Shown: positions 44,974 to 54,597, numbered from the stretch's first letter. The stretch: DNA of 64,000 bases from Fischerella thermalis PCC 7521 (GCF_000317225.1 NZ_AJLL01000100.1:56101-120100); one strand, 5' to 3'. Notes: generated from the sequence alone by a model not told the origin. Translations and numbers: made by a program.

Positions 44974-45462
44974 CCTGAAACTCCAGAAAATATTTCAGGG
45001 TATTTGTTCCAGTGTTGGTTAAAGTATTTTGGTAGAGTATACGCCAAGATCACTATTGCTGTACCTCCCCAGTGGACAAGTCAAAACTGTTCTAGGTGTG
45101 GGGAGATAGTAACAAAAACTGGCGTTGCATAAAATGGAGATGAATGATGAACCGCCATAGACGCCAAGAGCGCCAAGAATTAAGTTTTTCAACTAAAGGA
45201 GAAAATAAAATCATCCCGCTTTCTCTGCAACGCCCAAAAACTTTATCCACTAAAACTCATCAATGCCCTCATTGTGGAATAGTACCAGATCGGGATGAAA
45301 ATGCAGCTTTGAATATTTTAACTAAGGGACTCAGTACGGCGGGGCACGTCGGAATCAGCGCTTGGGGAGAGAACGACCTCTGGAAAGAATCTGGCAACAG
45401 GTTCAGATAAGTCGGCTCGGTGAACCAAGAATCCCATACCCTTTGAGTGGTGGGAGTGTCAA
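44974..45462 (+). pseudogene. tnpB: TnpB C-terminal remnant (IS200/IS605 type) with 3' end
   Basis: Codons from about 44974 give WLKYFGRVYAKITIAVPPQW, then TSQNCSRCGEIVTKT, the first half of the TnpB zinc ribbon. After an inserted element (45121-45242 with one target copy) the frame continues LSTKTHQCPHCGIVPDRDENAALNIL and GLSTAGHVG, ending at the stop 45408-45410. TnpB is the RNA-guided nuclease of IS200/605 elements; the RuvC catalytic core upstream is absent. The right part keeps AGAATCCCATACC...GTGGTGGGAGTGTCAA (45429-45462), which resembles the structured right end and omega-RNA scaffold of such elements. No tnpA is present. Confidence 0.82.
45121..45234. mobile_element. 114-bp MITE inserted in the tnpB zinc ribbon
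   Basis: The ends GGCGTTGCA and TGCAACGCC are perfect 9-bp inverted repeats, extended imperfectly to about 25 bp. Direct repeats CAAAAACT lie at 45113-45120 and 45235-45242, an 8-bp target duplication. Removing the element and one repeat rejoins the tnpB frame exactly. It has no coding capacity. An 8-bp duplication points to a DDE-type transposase supplied elsewhere. Confidence 0.85.
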
Positions 45463-45619
45463 AATTTAACTTATTGATGGTTCAACGCATATACACCAGA
45501 AGTTGATTTGTGAGATATTGTTTGATTGGTCAATTGTCAATAGTAAAAACCCTTGACTATAGACTATTGACTCTTGACTATGAACAAAGGACAAATTAAT
45601 TCAGTTTGAGGAGATAGCT

Positions 45620-46069
45620 TTGGAGCGCACATTTATTGCCATTAAGCCTGACGGTGTAGAGCGTAAACTAGCTGGTGAAATTATCCGCCGCTTTGAAACC
45701 AAAGGCTTTACCCTAGTTGGGTTAAAATTCTTGAAGGTTAGCCGAGAATTAGCTGAAGCTCATTATGACGTTCACAAGGAAAGACCATTTTTTGCAGGGT
45801 TAGTTGATTTTATTACTTCCGGTCCTGTAGTCGCAATGGTTTGGGAAGGAGAAGGCGTCGTTGCTGCTGCCAGAAAAATGATTGGTGCAACTAACCCCTT
45901 AACAGCAGAACCCGGGACAATCCGGGGTGACTTTGGCGTCAATATTGGCCGCAATATCATTCATGGTTCCGATGCTATTGAAACCGCACAGCGAGAAATT
46001 GCTTTGTGGTTTAAAGATGAAGAATTAGTAGATTGGCAACCGCACTCAATGGCTTGGTTGCACGAGTAA
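45620..46069 (+). CDS. ndk: Nucleoside diphosphate kinase
   Basis: A 149-residue enzyme exchanging gamma-phosphates among nucleotides. It begins [25 protein letters not shown] and has [62 protein letters not shown] with the active-site histidine in NIIHGSD. The start is TTG 45620 after a strong TTGAGGAGA site; no ATG is available in frame. Confidence 0.97.
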   Translation: MERTFIAIKPDGVERKLAGEIIRRFETKGFTLVGLKFLKVSRELAEAHYDVHKERPFFAGLVDFITSGPVVAMVWEGEGVVAAARKMIGATNPLTAEPGTIRGDFGVNIGRNIIHGSDAIETAQREIALWFKDEELVDWQPHSMAWLHE

Positions 46070-46084
46070 TTTCAGAGTAGGAGG

Positions 46085-46130
46085 GGTGTGTAGACGCGCC
46101 TTCTTCGGCTGAAGGTAAGGGTGGGGTGTG
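46085..46130. repeat. TGTAGACGCGCCTTC dispersed repeat
   Basis: Copy of the TAGACGCG interspersed repeat with GGTAAGGGTGGGGTGTGAGGAG downstream, in the ndk-TerC intergenic space. Confidence 0.5.
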
Positions 46131-46191
46131 AGGAGAAAAGACTTTATTATATTTCTCACACTTCCTCCACCTCCGGCTCTTCCCCCATTCC

Positions 46192-46932
46192 TCACACTTC
46201 CTCAACTTCTTTAGACTGCACTACTTCTGTCTTCTCCGATTCTGTCACTGATACAGGTTGAGTGCGTTGGGAAAATCCCCAGGTTAAAATTAGGGCGATC
46301 GCAGTAATCATCAACCATTGTGGTGGAACTAAATCTTCATTTACCACCCGGATCAAGAGGCGTAACCCCACTAATGCAACAGTGATGTAACCTGCATCCT
46401 CTAGGTTCTCAAATTCATCCAACCACCGAATAAATAAACCTGCCATAAAGCGCAGGGTAATTACACCAATAGTTGTCCCAGTTAGCACTAGCCAAGTTTC
46501 CTGAGAAACAGCGATCGCAGTGGTGACACTATCCAAAGAAAAAGCCAAATCCGTTAAAGCAATTACGGGGATGACTTGCCATAATGAGTTAAAACGTGGT
46601 CCGTGATGGTGATGTTCTTCGTCTTCTTCAGACGTGAAGTGTTGGAATACTAGCCACAGAAGGTAAGCTGCACCTAGTAACTCAAATTGCCAAAACTGTT
46701 GCACCCAAGTAGCGGTCAGTAGTAAGGTAATTCTTAGGACATAGGCAAAAATTAGACCTATGTTGAGTGCTTGGGTTTCAAGTTTTTTGTCTCCCAGTCC
46801 TTGAGCGATCGCAGCGAGAGCAATAGCGTTGTCAGCAGATAGCACCGCCTCCAAAAACATCAGGATCAGCAAGACTATAGCCGCTTCAATGCTGAGATGA
46901 AAGTTAAGGTAGTCAAAAATTTTGTCTAGCAT
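46192..46932 (-). CDS. TerC family integral membrane protein
   Basis: A 246-residue protein with about seven membrane helices. The conserved metal-site sequences are MFLEAVLSADNAIALAAIAQ and ALTDLAFSLDSVTTAIAVSQ, each with the ExxLSxDN/SLDS pattern of TerC-type exporters. A histidine-rich cytoplasmic loop (EEDEEHHHHGP) lies between them. TerC proteins are linked to manganese export or metalation of secreted enzymes; in cyanobacteria the role is not fixed. No manganese riboswitch was evident upstream. Confidence 0.9.
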   Translation of the reverse strand: MLDKIFDYLNFHLSIEAAIVLLILMFLEAVLSADNAIALAAIAQGLGDKKLETQALNIGLIFAYVLRITLLLTATWVQQFWQFELLGAAYLLWLVFQHFTSEEDEEHHHHGPRFNSLWQVIPVIALTDLAFSLDSVTTAIAVSQETWLVLTGTTIGVITLRFMAGLFIRWLDEFENLEDAGYITVALVGLRLLIRVVNEDLVPPQWLMITAIALILTWGFSQRTQPVSVTESEKTEVVQSKEVEEV

Positions 46933-47232
46933 TCCGAGTTTCTCAAGCAGTGAAAAATAAATCAGTGAATAGTAAACAGTTATCAGGCATATGGTGGGAG
47001 ATCAACAAACACCATTAAAGCATTCAGACTAAATTGACGAGAAAACCATTACCCCACAAATAAAATTGATGGTTGATCACTGATAACTGTTAAAAGTTAC
47101 CAGGAACAGAGGAAGTTAGTATAAAAAGCGCAATAAATTGCTACCTTAATCAAGCTTAACGTGTTGGCGAGGAATTCTGATGGGAAGATTTTGGTGAATG
47201 TGCTTGAGAAAGAATGATGGATTTCAAGTTAC

Positions 47233-47523
47233 TTGCCCTTGTTGCCCCTACACTGTTGGCTATATATAAATGTATTACCTAACTTAGCTGGAGAGACTTC
47301 TCAACAGATAGCGCAAAATGTGAACTGTAACAATCCTCAAACCAGACAACAGATGATTATTTGTAGCGATCGCGCCTATAAAGCAGCCGATCAAAAACTT
47401 AATCAAGTTTATAAAGCTTTGCAGACAAAAATCACCACCAATCAAAAGAAGAGATTAACTAACGCTCAGCTAGCTTGGATTAAAAAACTCTCCAATCTTG
47501 AATATCCTTGGTTGCAAAAATAG
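47233..47523 (+). CDS. DUF1311 (LprI-like) protein, truncated at both ends
   Basis: The frame encodes QNVNCNNPQTRQQMIICSDRAYKAADQKLNQVYKALQ and ends LTNAQLAWIKKLSNLEYPWLQK. This is the DUF1311/lysozyme-inhibitor LprI pattern with two cysteines, but the usual C-terminal cysteine segment after AW is missing. A signal-peptide-like start (MMDFKLLALVAPTLLAIY, from ATG 47214) lies in a different frame, one base out, and TTG 47233 is the only start in this frame. The gene therefore looks frameshifted at the leader and cut short. Its end overlaps the convergent stress-protein gene. Confidence 0.6.
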   Translation: MPLLPLHCWLYINVLPNLAGETSQQIAQNVNCNNPQTRQQMIICSDRAYKAADQKLNQVYKALQTKITTNQKKRLTNAQLAWIKKLSNLEYPWLQK

Positions 47524-48013
47524 ATTGAATAAGATGGAGCTCGGATTCTGTTCCTTTTACTATCACTAAATAATTTCCTTGGGACACTTGCTCACTATAG
47601 AACCTGGCTTGTTCTCCAGGAACTCCCCAACCTACTAGTGCGCCAATGAGACCACCACCAGCTGCACCAAGTCCACTACCTAAAAGCGTATTTGCCAGAA
47701 AAGCCCCTGCTACTATCACTGGGCCAACTCCGGGAATGCTTAATGCAACTAAACCTTCAAATAAGCCAAGTATACTTCCTGCTGCCCCACCTGCGATCGC
47801 TCCTACCGTCGCAACTTCACCTGCTTTACTAGCAATACTATTGCTTATATCAGCACCAGCAAGTTGATCCTTGCGTTCTCCATTTTGATTTTTGGCAATT
47901 ACAGAAACTTTATCCAAAGACAACCCAGCTTCTTTAAGTTCATTGAGAGCCTGTTCCACAGCTTGATGATTAGGAAATATCCCGACAGCATATTTGCGTT
48001 GAACTAAAGCCAT
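47480..48013 (-). CDS. General stress protein 17M-like domain protein
   Basis: A 177-residue protein of the YflT/GSP17M-like type. The N-terminal alpha/beta domain (RKYAVGIFPNHQAVEQALNELKEAGLSLDKVSVIAKN) is followed by a long Gly/Ala-rich hydrophobic helical hairpin (TVGAIAGGAAGSILGLFEGL and VGPVIVAGAFLANTLLGSGLGAAGGGLIGALVGWGVP) and a C-terminal beta strand unit (YLVIVKGTESELHLIQSIF). Similar proteins rise under stress in bacteria; function is unproven. Confidence 0.85.
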   Translation of the reverse strand: MALVQRKYAVGIFPNHQAVEQALNELKEAGLSLDKVSVIAKNQNGERKDQLAGADISNSIASKAGEVATVGAIAGGAAGSILGLFEGLVALSIPGVGPVIVAGAFLANTLLGSGLGAAGGGLIGALVGWGVPGEQARFYSEQVSQGNYLVIVKGTESELHLIQSIFATKDIQDWRVF

Positions 48014-48327
48014 TTTTCCAACCCAAAAATTAGGAAGACAAAGGATTTTGCTGTTTCCAATATTGAATATAAATGTGAATAGAATGTGACAAGCACAGCA
48101 GTGCGGCTTCGTTAGGGAAGTTGTAGTTCTAAATCGATATTAAACCGACTTAGCAAGATGGGACAAAAAACCTTATTCTTGCGTAGCGGTATCGTTATAT
48201 TTTGCGTCAGTCCTAATATTGAAAGAACAATCATTACTGTCACTTTTTCTTCACATTTGTTGCTTAAATTCGAGGTGTACCTAGCTTCGCAAAAATCAAA
48301 TAGGAATCCTGTAGGAGTCGAACTAAT
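48014..48327. other. Divergent spacer before the second AI-2E gene
   Basis: About 310 bp between divergent genes. I see no gene, array or strong hairpin; GGAG at 48313-48316 is the likely ribosome site of the AI-2E gene but is set 11 bases from ATG. Confidence 0.5.
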
Positions 48328-49350
48328 ATGAAATTTGGTCAATGGATTGGCTTGCTAGTTTTGGTCGCTTCCATATATATCCTTTGGCAAATCCGACGAC
48401 TGATTTTGCTCTTATTTACGGCAATAGTATTAGCTACAGCACTAAATCAGCTTGTTCGACAACTACAAAAATTACGCATTATTCGTTCTTGGGCTATTTT
48501 CTTAAGTATTTTTATCTTGTTAACATTTTTTTTCGGCTTCTTCTGGTTAATTGTCCCTGCTTTTATTGAACAGTTTCAACAACTTTTAGCACTCATACCA
48601 CGAGGAGTATCACGGGTGCAAGAGTGGATAACTTATCTAGAAAATCGTTTTGGAGGAGAATATCCAAATTTACCAGATATAAATAATTTTATTCAACAAA
48701 TCCAACCATTAGTAATGCAGTTTTTTACAAGAACTCTTGACTTATTAACTACTTCTATTACTGCTGCTTTGGAATTTTTATTAGTTTTAGTTTTAACATT
48801 AATGCTGTTGGCCAATCCTCAGCCATACCGCAATTTATTTGTCAGATTTTTTCCTTCATTTTACCGCCAACGAGTTGACGAAATTCTCTCACGCTGTGCA
48901 ACTGGTTTAGAAAGTTGGACAGTGGGAGCTTTGATTGAAATGATGTTTATTGCTACTTTAAGTGGAATCAGTTTATGGATTTTGCAAGTACCGCTAGTAT
49001 TAGCCCACGCAATCTTGGCGGGTTTGCTTAATTTTATTCCGAATATTGGCCCTACTTTAAGTGTAGTATTTCCAATTACTGTTGCCCTCCTGGACGCACC
49101 TTGGAAAGCAATTGCAGTTTTGATTGTCTATATCATTATTCAAAACATTGAAAGTTATTGGTTGACTCCTACTGTTATGGCAAAACAGGTAGCATTATTA
49201 CCTGCTGTAACTTTGTCATCTCAAATTCTCTTCGCTACTTTGTTTGGAGCCTTGGGGTTATTAATGGCTATACCGCTAACAGTGATTGCAAAAATTTGGT
49301 TAGAGGAAGTTTTATTTAAAGACGTTTTAGATAAGTGGCGTCATGCTTAG
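48328..49350 (+). CDS. AI-2E family transporter, second copy
   Basis: A 340-residue protein, with family motifs QIRRLILLLFTAIVLATALNQLV, IVPAFIEQFQQLLALIPRGVSR, ANPQPYRNLFVRFFPSFYR, LLNFIPNIGPTLSVVFPITVAL and ESYWLTPTVMAKQVALLPAVTL. About eight membrane helices. It is only distantly related to the 39246-40295 paralogue. Confidence 0.9.
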   Translation: MKFGQWIGLLVLVASIYILWQIRRLILLLFTAIVLATALNQLVRQLQKLRIIRSWAIFLSIFILLTFFFGFFWLIVPAFIEQFQQLLALIPRGVSRVQEWITYLENRFGGEYPNLPDINNFIQQIQPLVMQFFTRTLDLLTTSITAALEFLLVLVLTLMLLANPQPYRNLFVRFFPSFYRQRVDEILSRCATGLESWTVGALIEMMFIATLSGISLWILQVPLVLAHAILAGLLNFIPNIGPTLSVVFPITVALLDAPWKAIAVLIVYIIIQNIESYWLTPTVMAKQVALLPAVTLSSQILFATLFGALGLLMAIPLTVIAKIWLEEVLFKDVLDKWRHA

Positions 49351-49419
49351 GTGTATAGCGTTTATGACAACATTGAAGGTGGAAGTTAATGTGTTTTTAG
49401 CTGCGGGAGTAAAAAGTAT

Positions 49420-50295
49420 TTATAAAGGATTTAGCCAATAACTAATTCCACCAATCACTTTATTTTGAAATCCCAAATCACTTAGTTTATCTAGTGGATA
49501 ACCAATATAAGTCCAATGAGGTGCATCATATTCCACAGTCCGAAACCAACCATTTTGATTTAAAGCCTGTATTTGAGCTTCACTTGATACTCTCAAATCA
49601 ATTGCTAATCCCCACAAATGTTGTGATGCACCAGGAGGTGCAACTGTTCCCAAAATTTTTGTTTCTTGACCTTTTTGAACTCTTGCTAAAGTCTTATCGT
49701 TCGCATATTTTCTCCAAAATCTAACGTTGGTGGCAAAACTACGAGTGCAGTCACTATCAGCATAACCAGATTTTAAGGCAATACTAACTTGTGCTTTAGC
49801 CCGATTTAAGGCATCGGCTGCTGCTTTTTGTAAATAACAGTTGTTAGTTCCATTCACTTTAGCCATTGTCAGGATAGCCTGAAATTCTTTGGTTTCCTTA
49901 TCATCTTTAAATAAGACTTTAGATGGCAGCTGAACCTCTGGATTATGATTGACAAAAGCTGCTCCATAGGCACGCAACAAAATATATTCATAAGTGCCAG
50001 ATTGGGGAATTGTTGATAATTTATCTGTAATTGCTGCCAAAAACCGCTCTTTGTTATTCAAGTTTAAATTAGGATTAGGAGTAGTCTCAGGAGTAGGGAT
50101 GACTATCTCATTGACTTTGCCAATAAAAAGTTGATTTGATTGTTGCTTGTGAAGTGAACCATCAAGAATGTAACTTTCTGAATAACGAATATCTTGACTT
50201 AGGATTTTATTTGTTGTTCCACTACTTGCAGCTAGACTAAAAACAATTAGCGCAACAATTGTATAGAAGGCAGTTTTTTTCCAAAATCGTTTCAT
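49420..50295 (-). CDS. D-Ala-D-Ala carboxypeptidase-like peptidase (M15 type)
   Basis: A 291-residue exported protein. After a signal/anchor (TAFYTIVALIVFSLAAS) and a linker, the catalytic part has SQHLWGLAIDLR (the SxHxxGxAxD zinc motif) and APHWTYIG (the third zinc ligand). These are the hallmarks of the VanY/DacB-like M15 peptidases that trim peptidoglycan peptides. Spacing and length suggest a divergent member; substrate is inferred. Confidence 0.82.
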   Translation of the reverse strand: MKRFWKKTAFYTIVALIVFSLAASSGTTNKILSQDIRYSESYILDGSLHKQQSNQLFIGKVNEIVIPTPETTPNPNLNLNNKERFLAAITDKLSTIPQSGTYEYILLRAYGAAFVNHNPEVQLPSKVLFKDDKETKEFQAILTMAKVNGTNNCYLQKAAADALNRAKAQVSIALKSGYADSDCTRSFATNVRFWRKYANDKTLARVQKGQETKILGTVAPPGASQHLWGLAIDLRVSSEAQIQALNQNGWFRTVEYDAPHWTYIGYPLDKLSDLGFQNKVIGGISYWLNPL

Positions 50296-50519
50296 TTTTC
50301 ATGATTTTATTGGTAGATTCCCTAACCAGAATTTCCAGTGTAAAAATCTGGTACTAAAGCCCTACTAAAAACTAGGGGATTTACGTTTATTTACATAGCT
50401 TTTTTCATTGTATAATTTCCGTTTATCAAAAAATAATGGGAGAAGCTATTAAACCCCTCCCAGATTTGGAATATTTTCCCTGTCCTTGGCAAAGCTTGAG
50501 TATTAAGGCGATCGCAAGG

Positions 50520-52205
50520 TTATTTATCTATTCTGGAAACGGAAGCTATATTAGATTCTGCGATTTTGGGAAATAGGAAGTCCTTAGCAAATATTTGGGG
50601 ATTGGTTTGTGAAATTTGGATGTAAGATTGGCGCACCTGAGTATTAACTGCAACAGTTTTGACGTCGTACATCTCAGTAGCCAGTTTTGGGTAGACGCCG
50701 ATACCGATAGTCAACAGCAAGAAGCAAGCAGCAATAAACACTTCACGCGGCTTTGCATCGTTAAATTTGGCCTCTGTCGGGAGTACGCAGTTAGTCCCAA
50801 AGCAAACTGCTTCCTGATTGTCTTGGTTCTGTGAGCCTGCATCAGAAATAACACAGGTAGGAGCGACGTCTGAACCGTAAAATACCTGTCTGAGCATCGA
50901 GAGTAGGTATATTGGTGTGAGGATAAGTCCTACTGCTGCTAAGAAAACCATGACAGTACAGAAAGTCGAACTGTAAATGTCGCTAGTGGTGACGCCAACA
51001 AAGACTGCGAGTTCGCCCACAAAACCACTCATTCCAGGAAGGGCTAACGACGCCATTGCAGCAGCTGTAAACAGGGCAAATACTTTCGGCATTGCTCGAC
51101 CAATACCACCCATATCTGACATGATCAGTGTGTGGGTGCGATCGTAGGTGACGCCTGCAAGGAAGAATAGGACTGCGGCAATTAAACCGTGAGAAATCAT
51201 CTGTAGCATCGCCCCACTAATTCCTAAGTCGGTGAAGGATGCAATACCCAACAGCACAAAACCCATGTGAGAAACCGATGAATACGCCAGGCGACGCTTC
51301 ATGTTGGGTTGAGCGAAGGAATTCAATGCACCATAGATAATATTGACAACACCTAGACAAGCTAAAACTGGTGCAAAATAAACGTGGGCATCAGAAAGAA
51401 GTTCTAAATTGAGACGAATGAGACCATATCCACCCATTTTCAAAAGTACACCCGCCAAAATCATTGATACAGGCGCAGATGCTTCACCGTGAGCATCAGG
51501 TAGCCAGGTGTGCATGGGGAAAACAGCCAACTTCACACCAAAGGCTATCAATAATCCTGCATAAAGAAGCAGTTCGAGTGCCAGTGGGTAATTTTTCATC
51601 CCCAATTCGACCATATCAAAGGTCATATTGTCACCGTAGAGGGCCATTGCTAACCCTGCTACCAGAATAAAAATTGAAGCTGCTGCTGTGTATAACAAGA
51701 ATTTTGTCGCTGCGTAGCGGCGCTTTTGTCCACCCCAAATAGAAACAAGTAGGTAGACAGGAACCAGTTCTAGTTCCCACATAATGAACAACAGCAGCAT
51801 GTCTTGGGCAACAAACACGCCTATCTGGGCAGAGTACAGCACCAACATCAAAAAATAGAATAGGCGGGGTTTGCGATCGACTTGCCATGCTGCAAAAATC
51901 GCTAGTGTTGTTACCAATCCTGCTAGCAGCACAAGTGGCACAGAAAGTCCATCAACTGAAACTGCCCAGTTCAAACCGATCTGAGGTATCCAGGTGTATT
52001 TCTCCACAAGTTGCACAGATGCGCTGTTGGCATCATAATTTTGCCAAAAGGCATAGCACATCAAAATAAAGTCCACCATACCCACCCCTAAAACATACCA
52101 GCGCAGACGCTTGCCATTTTTATCGGGGAAAAAGGGAATGGCTAGGGAAGCCACAAGTGGCAATAGGATGATCGCAGTGAGCCAGGGAAATTGATCGCCT
52201 ATCAT
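50520..52205 (-). CDS. ndhD: NAD(P)H-quinone oxidoreductase subunit 4 (NdhD)
   Basis: A 561-residue proton-pumping subunit of the NDH-1 complex in the thylakoid membrane. About 14 helices. Conserved pieces are [44 protein letters not shown] (functional glutamate), [39 protein letters not shown] and [11 protein letters not shown] hydrophilic insertion ([19 protein letters not shown]) is present near the C-terminus. It stands alone, without ndhF nearby, so it could be NdhD1 or D2. ATG 52205 is favoured over TTG 52217. Confidence 0.94.
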   Translation of the reverse strand: MIGDQFPWLTAIILLPLVASLAIPFFPDKNGKRLRWYVLGVGMVDFILMCYAFWQNYDANSASVQLVEKYTWIPQIGLNWAVSVDGLSVPLVLLAGLVTTLAIFAAWQVDRKPRLFYFLMLVLYSAQIGVFVAQDMLLLFIMWELELVPVYLLVSIWGGQKRRYAATKFLLYTAAASIFILVAGLAMALYGDNMTFDMVELGMKNYPLALELLLYAGLLIAFGVKLAVFPMHTWLPDAHGEASAPVSMILAGVLLKMGGYGLIRLNLELLSDAHVYFAPVLACLGVVNIIYGALNSFAQPNMKRRLAYSSVSHMGFVLLGIASFTDLGISGAMLQMISHGLIAAVLFFLAGVTYDRTHTLIMSDMGGIGRAMPKVFALFTAAAMASLALPGMSGFVGELAVFVGVTTSDIYSSTFCTVMVFLAAVGLILTPIYLLSMLRQVFYGSDVAPTCVISDAGSQNQDNQEAVCFGTNCVLPTEAKFNDAKPREVFIAACFLLLTIGIGVYPKLATEMYDVKTVAVNTQVRQSYIQISQTNPQIFAKDFLFPKIAESNIASVSRIDK

Positions 52206-52217
52206 GTTTATGAGCAA

Positions 52218-52581
52218 AAATACTTATGGTGGTATAAAACCATAATATTAAACTTCGTAAACATTTTTTATCAATCTTTACCACAGATCAGTATTGACAA
52301 AACTCTAGTTTATGTAAAAGACAATAAGACGTAGCAATGCTACGTCTCTACAAAATGTGGACAAACACAATTCATGACCAAATTCAGCAACGCCAATATT
52401 CTCTATGGTTAAGGTTAGAAAACTAGATCAAATTTTGTTTGTAATTATACATTTTTTGTTTGTTCTGCGTAAAATCCCTAGTTTGCCTGACCACCGAGAT
52501 TTTATCTGTGGTGGGTGATTGGGAACGTTAAATTAACAGCATGTATCCAAATATACAAATACTACATGATAGAGTTAGGCC
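52218..52581. other. Spacer with palindrome and transposon-end-like sequence
   Basis: About 360 bp between ndhD and the acyltransferase. It holds the AGACG palindrome at 52327-52351, ACCAAATTCAGCAACGCC at 52379-52396 (its complement begins GGCGTTGC, like the MITE end at 45121), and a hairpin with CCACC/GGTGG arms at 52491-52515, downstream of the acyltransferase. Confidence 0.6.
52327..52351. repeat. REP-like palindrome, AGACG family, copy 2
   Basis: AGACGTAGCA and TGCTACGTCT flank the centre, followed by CTAC. Same outline (AGACG core CGTCTCTAC) as the copies at 38038 and 54271. Confidence 0.85.
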
Positions 52582-54006
52582 TTATGTCTTAATTAATTGT
52601 TCTAAAGCTTGATGCAGTTCTTTTGTTAACTCAGTCACTCCAACTCTGACTGCACGGCGATCGCTTTGAGATTTTGCCCAGCGTTCTGTAACTGATATTG
52701 GTTGACCAACTGTGATTAGTGCTTGTCGCCAACCCAAACGCGGACGCCCTGGCAGTTTTGTGTTATTTCTGGTTCGGGCAATCATGTCAAAGATTAGTAG
52801 CGCTGTCTCTGCAAACCTTTCTGGAGTAGGTTTTTCCTTGACATAAGTCCCTGTCACTGCTATGAAAGTTTCTACCAACCGCATATGTCGCATTCGCAGT
52901 TCTGCTTCTGCTGCTACCCAGTCTGCTAATCCTCGTTGAAAGGGTGGTAAAGCATTGATATCTGACACATCTTCTCGATAAATATAACTCCAGCCTGCTT
53001 CTTCCAAACGCCGACAACGGTCAATAAAATTTCCTTGTGGTTGTAGTTTAAAATATTGCTCGGCAACTTTTAAAGCTGTATCTTGTAAGCGATGCAGTCT
53101 CGCCATTAATATCTCATTGGCATTGCCCCTAGCCTCAAGCTCATGATCAATTGCAGCGAGATGCTGATGATAAAAGCGTTGATAAAATCCTTCCATCTCT
53201 GTTAACAGGTGTTCGGCTAGCCGCAACAGACGTGGATAGTGTATCTCTTCTGGGTTAGCGGTCTCAGATCGGCCAATAGTCTTTACTGGCAAACCACAAT
53301 CAGCTTCTAATTTACTCAACAGCCAATCCAGTTTTGCCCAAGGTGGTTTCACATAACTATACTGAAGCGCGATCGGCACAATCAAAACTTCTTCCGAACG
53401 GTTGGCTTTTTGCAAGTCTTCTACACACCAAAACCCAAATTGAGCAACACCAGGTTCCAAAGGGCTAACGATACCACTATGTCCATTGGTAGCACCTTCG
53501 GGAGCTACTGCGATTGGCATTTTAGCATTAGCAAACAAATTCCGGGCATTTTGAATACCTAGCTTGTCGAGTCGCTTACCCCGACGAATGGGAGTTCCCC
53601 CTAAATTTGAGAAAAACCAGCCTAGCCAGTCTCCCGCCCACAATAGCATTCCCCGTTCATAAATGAAGTGTGAATGAATAGGGTATTGCAAGAGAATCCC
53701 TTGCTGACGTGCAACCCGTGGCACTGCTCTGGAAAGCAGGTATAACATACACAGAGGATCGTCTACCTCTGGATGACGAAATGCCATCAAAAAGCGAACT
53801 TTACCAGCTTGGAATTGTTGATATAATTCGGCTAATATTTCTGCATTCTTCACTTGAATGCGCGAAATTCCAGCTGGCAACCACGGTCTTAGCCGAAACC
53901 GTAGCAAAATAGGCAGCAACCACTGGGCAAGACGGAGTACAACAGGGTTGAAGCGTTGTGGAATAAACTCCAGTCGTGATTGGGCATGTTGCATGGAATC
54001 AGGCAA
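52582..54006 (-). CDS. 1-acyl-glycerol-3-phosphate acyltransferase-like protein
   Basis: A 474-residue PlsC-superfamily protein. The catalytic block I is FLMAFRHPEVDDPL (H-x4-D type, histidine and aspartate spaced), with later SNLGGTPIRRGKRLDKLG and the block III sequence VAPEGATNGHSGIV (EGxT type). A long helical C-terminal half follows. It begins at TTG 54006, favoured by a GGAG site seven bases upstream; ATG 53994 is an alternative. The substrate is not clear from sequence; phospholipid or glycolipid acylation is inferred. Confidence 0.83.
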   Translation of the reverse strand: MPDSMQHAQSRLEFIPQRFNPVVLRLAQWLLPILLRFRLRPWLPAGISRIQVKNAEILAELYQQFQAGKVRFLMAFRHPEVDDPLCMLYLLSRAVPRVARQQGILLQYPIHSHFIYERGMLLWAGDWLGWFFSNLGGTPIRRGKRLDKLGIQNARNLFANAKMPIAVAPEGATNGHSGIVSPLEPGVAQFGFWCVEDLQKANRSEEVLIVPIALQYSYVKPPWAKLDWLLSKLEADCGLPVKTIGRSETANPEEIHYPRLLRLAEHLLTEMEGFYQRFYHQHLAAIDHELEARGNANEILMARLHRLQDTALKVAEQYFKLQPQGNFIDRCRRLEEAGWSYIYREDVSDINALPPFQRGLADWVAAEAELRMRHMRLVETFIAVTGTYVKEKPTPERFAETALLIFDMIARTRNNTKLPGRPRLGWRQALITVGQPISVTERWAKSQSDRRAVRVGVTELTKELHQALEQLIKT

Positions 54007-54270
54007 GGTTGCTCTCCATTTAACAGTTATCAGTTATCAGTTTTCAGTTACCAGTTTGATCACTGTTGCTGGTACTGTTGACTAATTTAATAACGGTAGC
54101 GAATCTAGGGGCTAGAAAATAGGGTTTAGGGTGTCAGGGTGTGGGAAACTTTACAAAAATACAGATGCACTATGCGATCGCACAGCACATCCGTAAACTT
54201 AAATAAATTTATTAAATCAGTTTTGCTAATAAACCTAAAATATCTATCTTATACCAATTATTACAAAGTT

Positions 54271-54296
54271 TAGAGACGTGCCATGGCAGGTCTCTA
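54271..54296. repeat. REP-like palindrome, AGACG family, copy 3
   Basis: TAGAGACGTGCCATGGCAGG followed by TCTCTA: the core TGCCATGGCA is a perfect palindrome, and the AGACG...GTCTCTA outline matches copies 1 and 2 except one changed base. Confidence 0.8.
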
Positions 54297-54581
54297 GGAC
54301 ATGTTCCTAGTAATCACAAAGCATGCTTACTACAAGCTAAGAACCATTTGTAGTCATTTTTTGCAGAAATGATATTACAAGAGAAATTTTGCTTTCTCAA
54401 TTCCTCCGACTGTGTGCAAAAACGGAGAAATATGAAAAAATATAAATAACTATATTGTTATTTAGTGATTAAATAGTTAAATAATTTTGGTAGAAATCAA
54501 CATGGCTTGGGTCTGCATCGGTGGTGTGATTAGCTGACGGTCATGATGCAGATCCTTTCCTAAGGACTGAATAACGATTCT

Positions 54582-54597
54582 TCAACGCTGGCGTTGA
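54582..54597 (+). promoter_or_regulatory. Candidate operator upstream of heme oxygenase
   Basis: TCAACGCTGGCGTTGA is a perfect 7-bp inverted repeat with a 2-base centre, 50 bp before the ho start codon. Its size and symmetry suit a dimeric regulator such as a MarR-type protein; in Synechocystis the ho2-hemN genes are controlled by the oxygen-sensing ChlR. The link is inference. Confidence 0.4.

Noticed and set aside
46933..47100. Possible manganese (yybP-ykoY) riboswitch before the TerC gene
   Set aside because: The conserved loops of that riboswitch are not present; the leader is mostly CAGTTAT-type repeat.
52379..52396. Sequence like the MITE end (complement starts GGCGTTGC)
   Set aside because: Only one end was found and no target duplication, so an element cannot be drawn.
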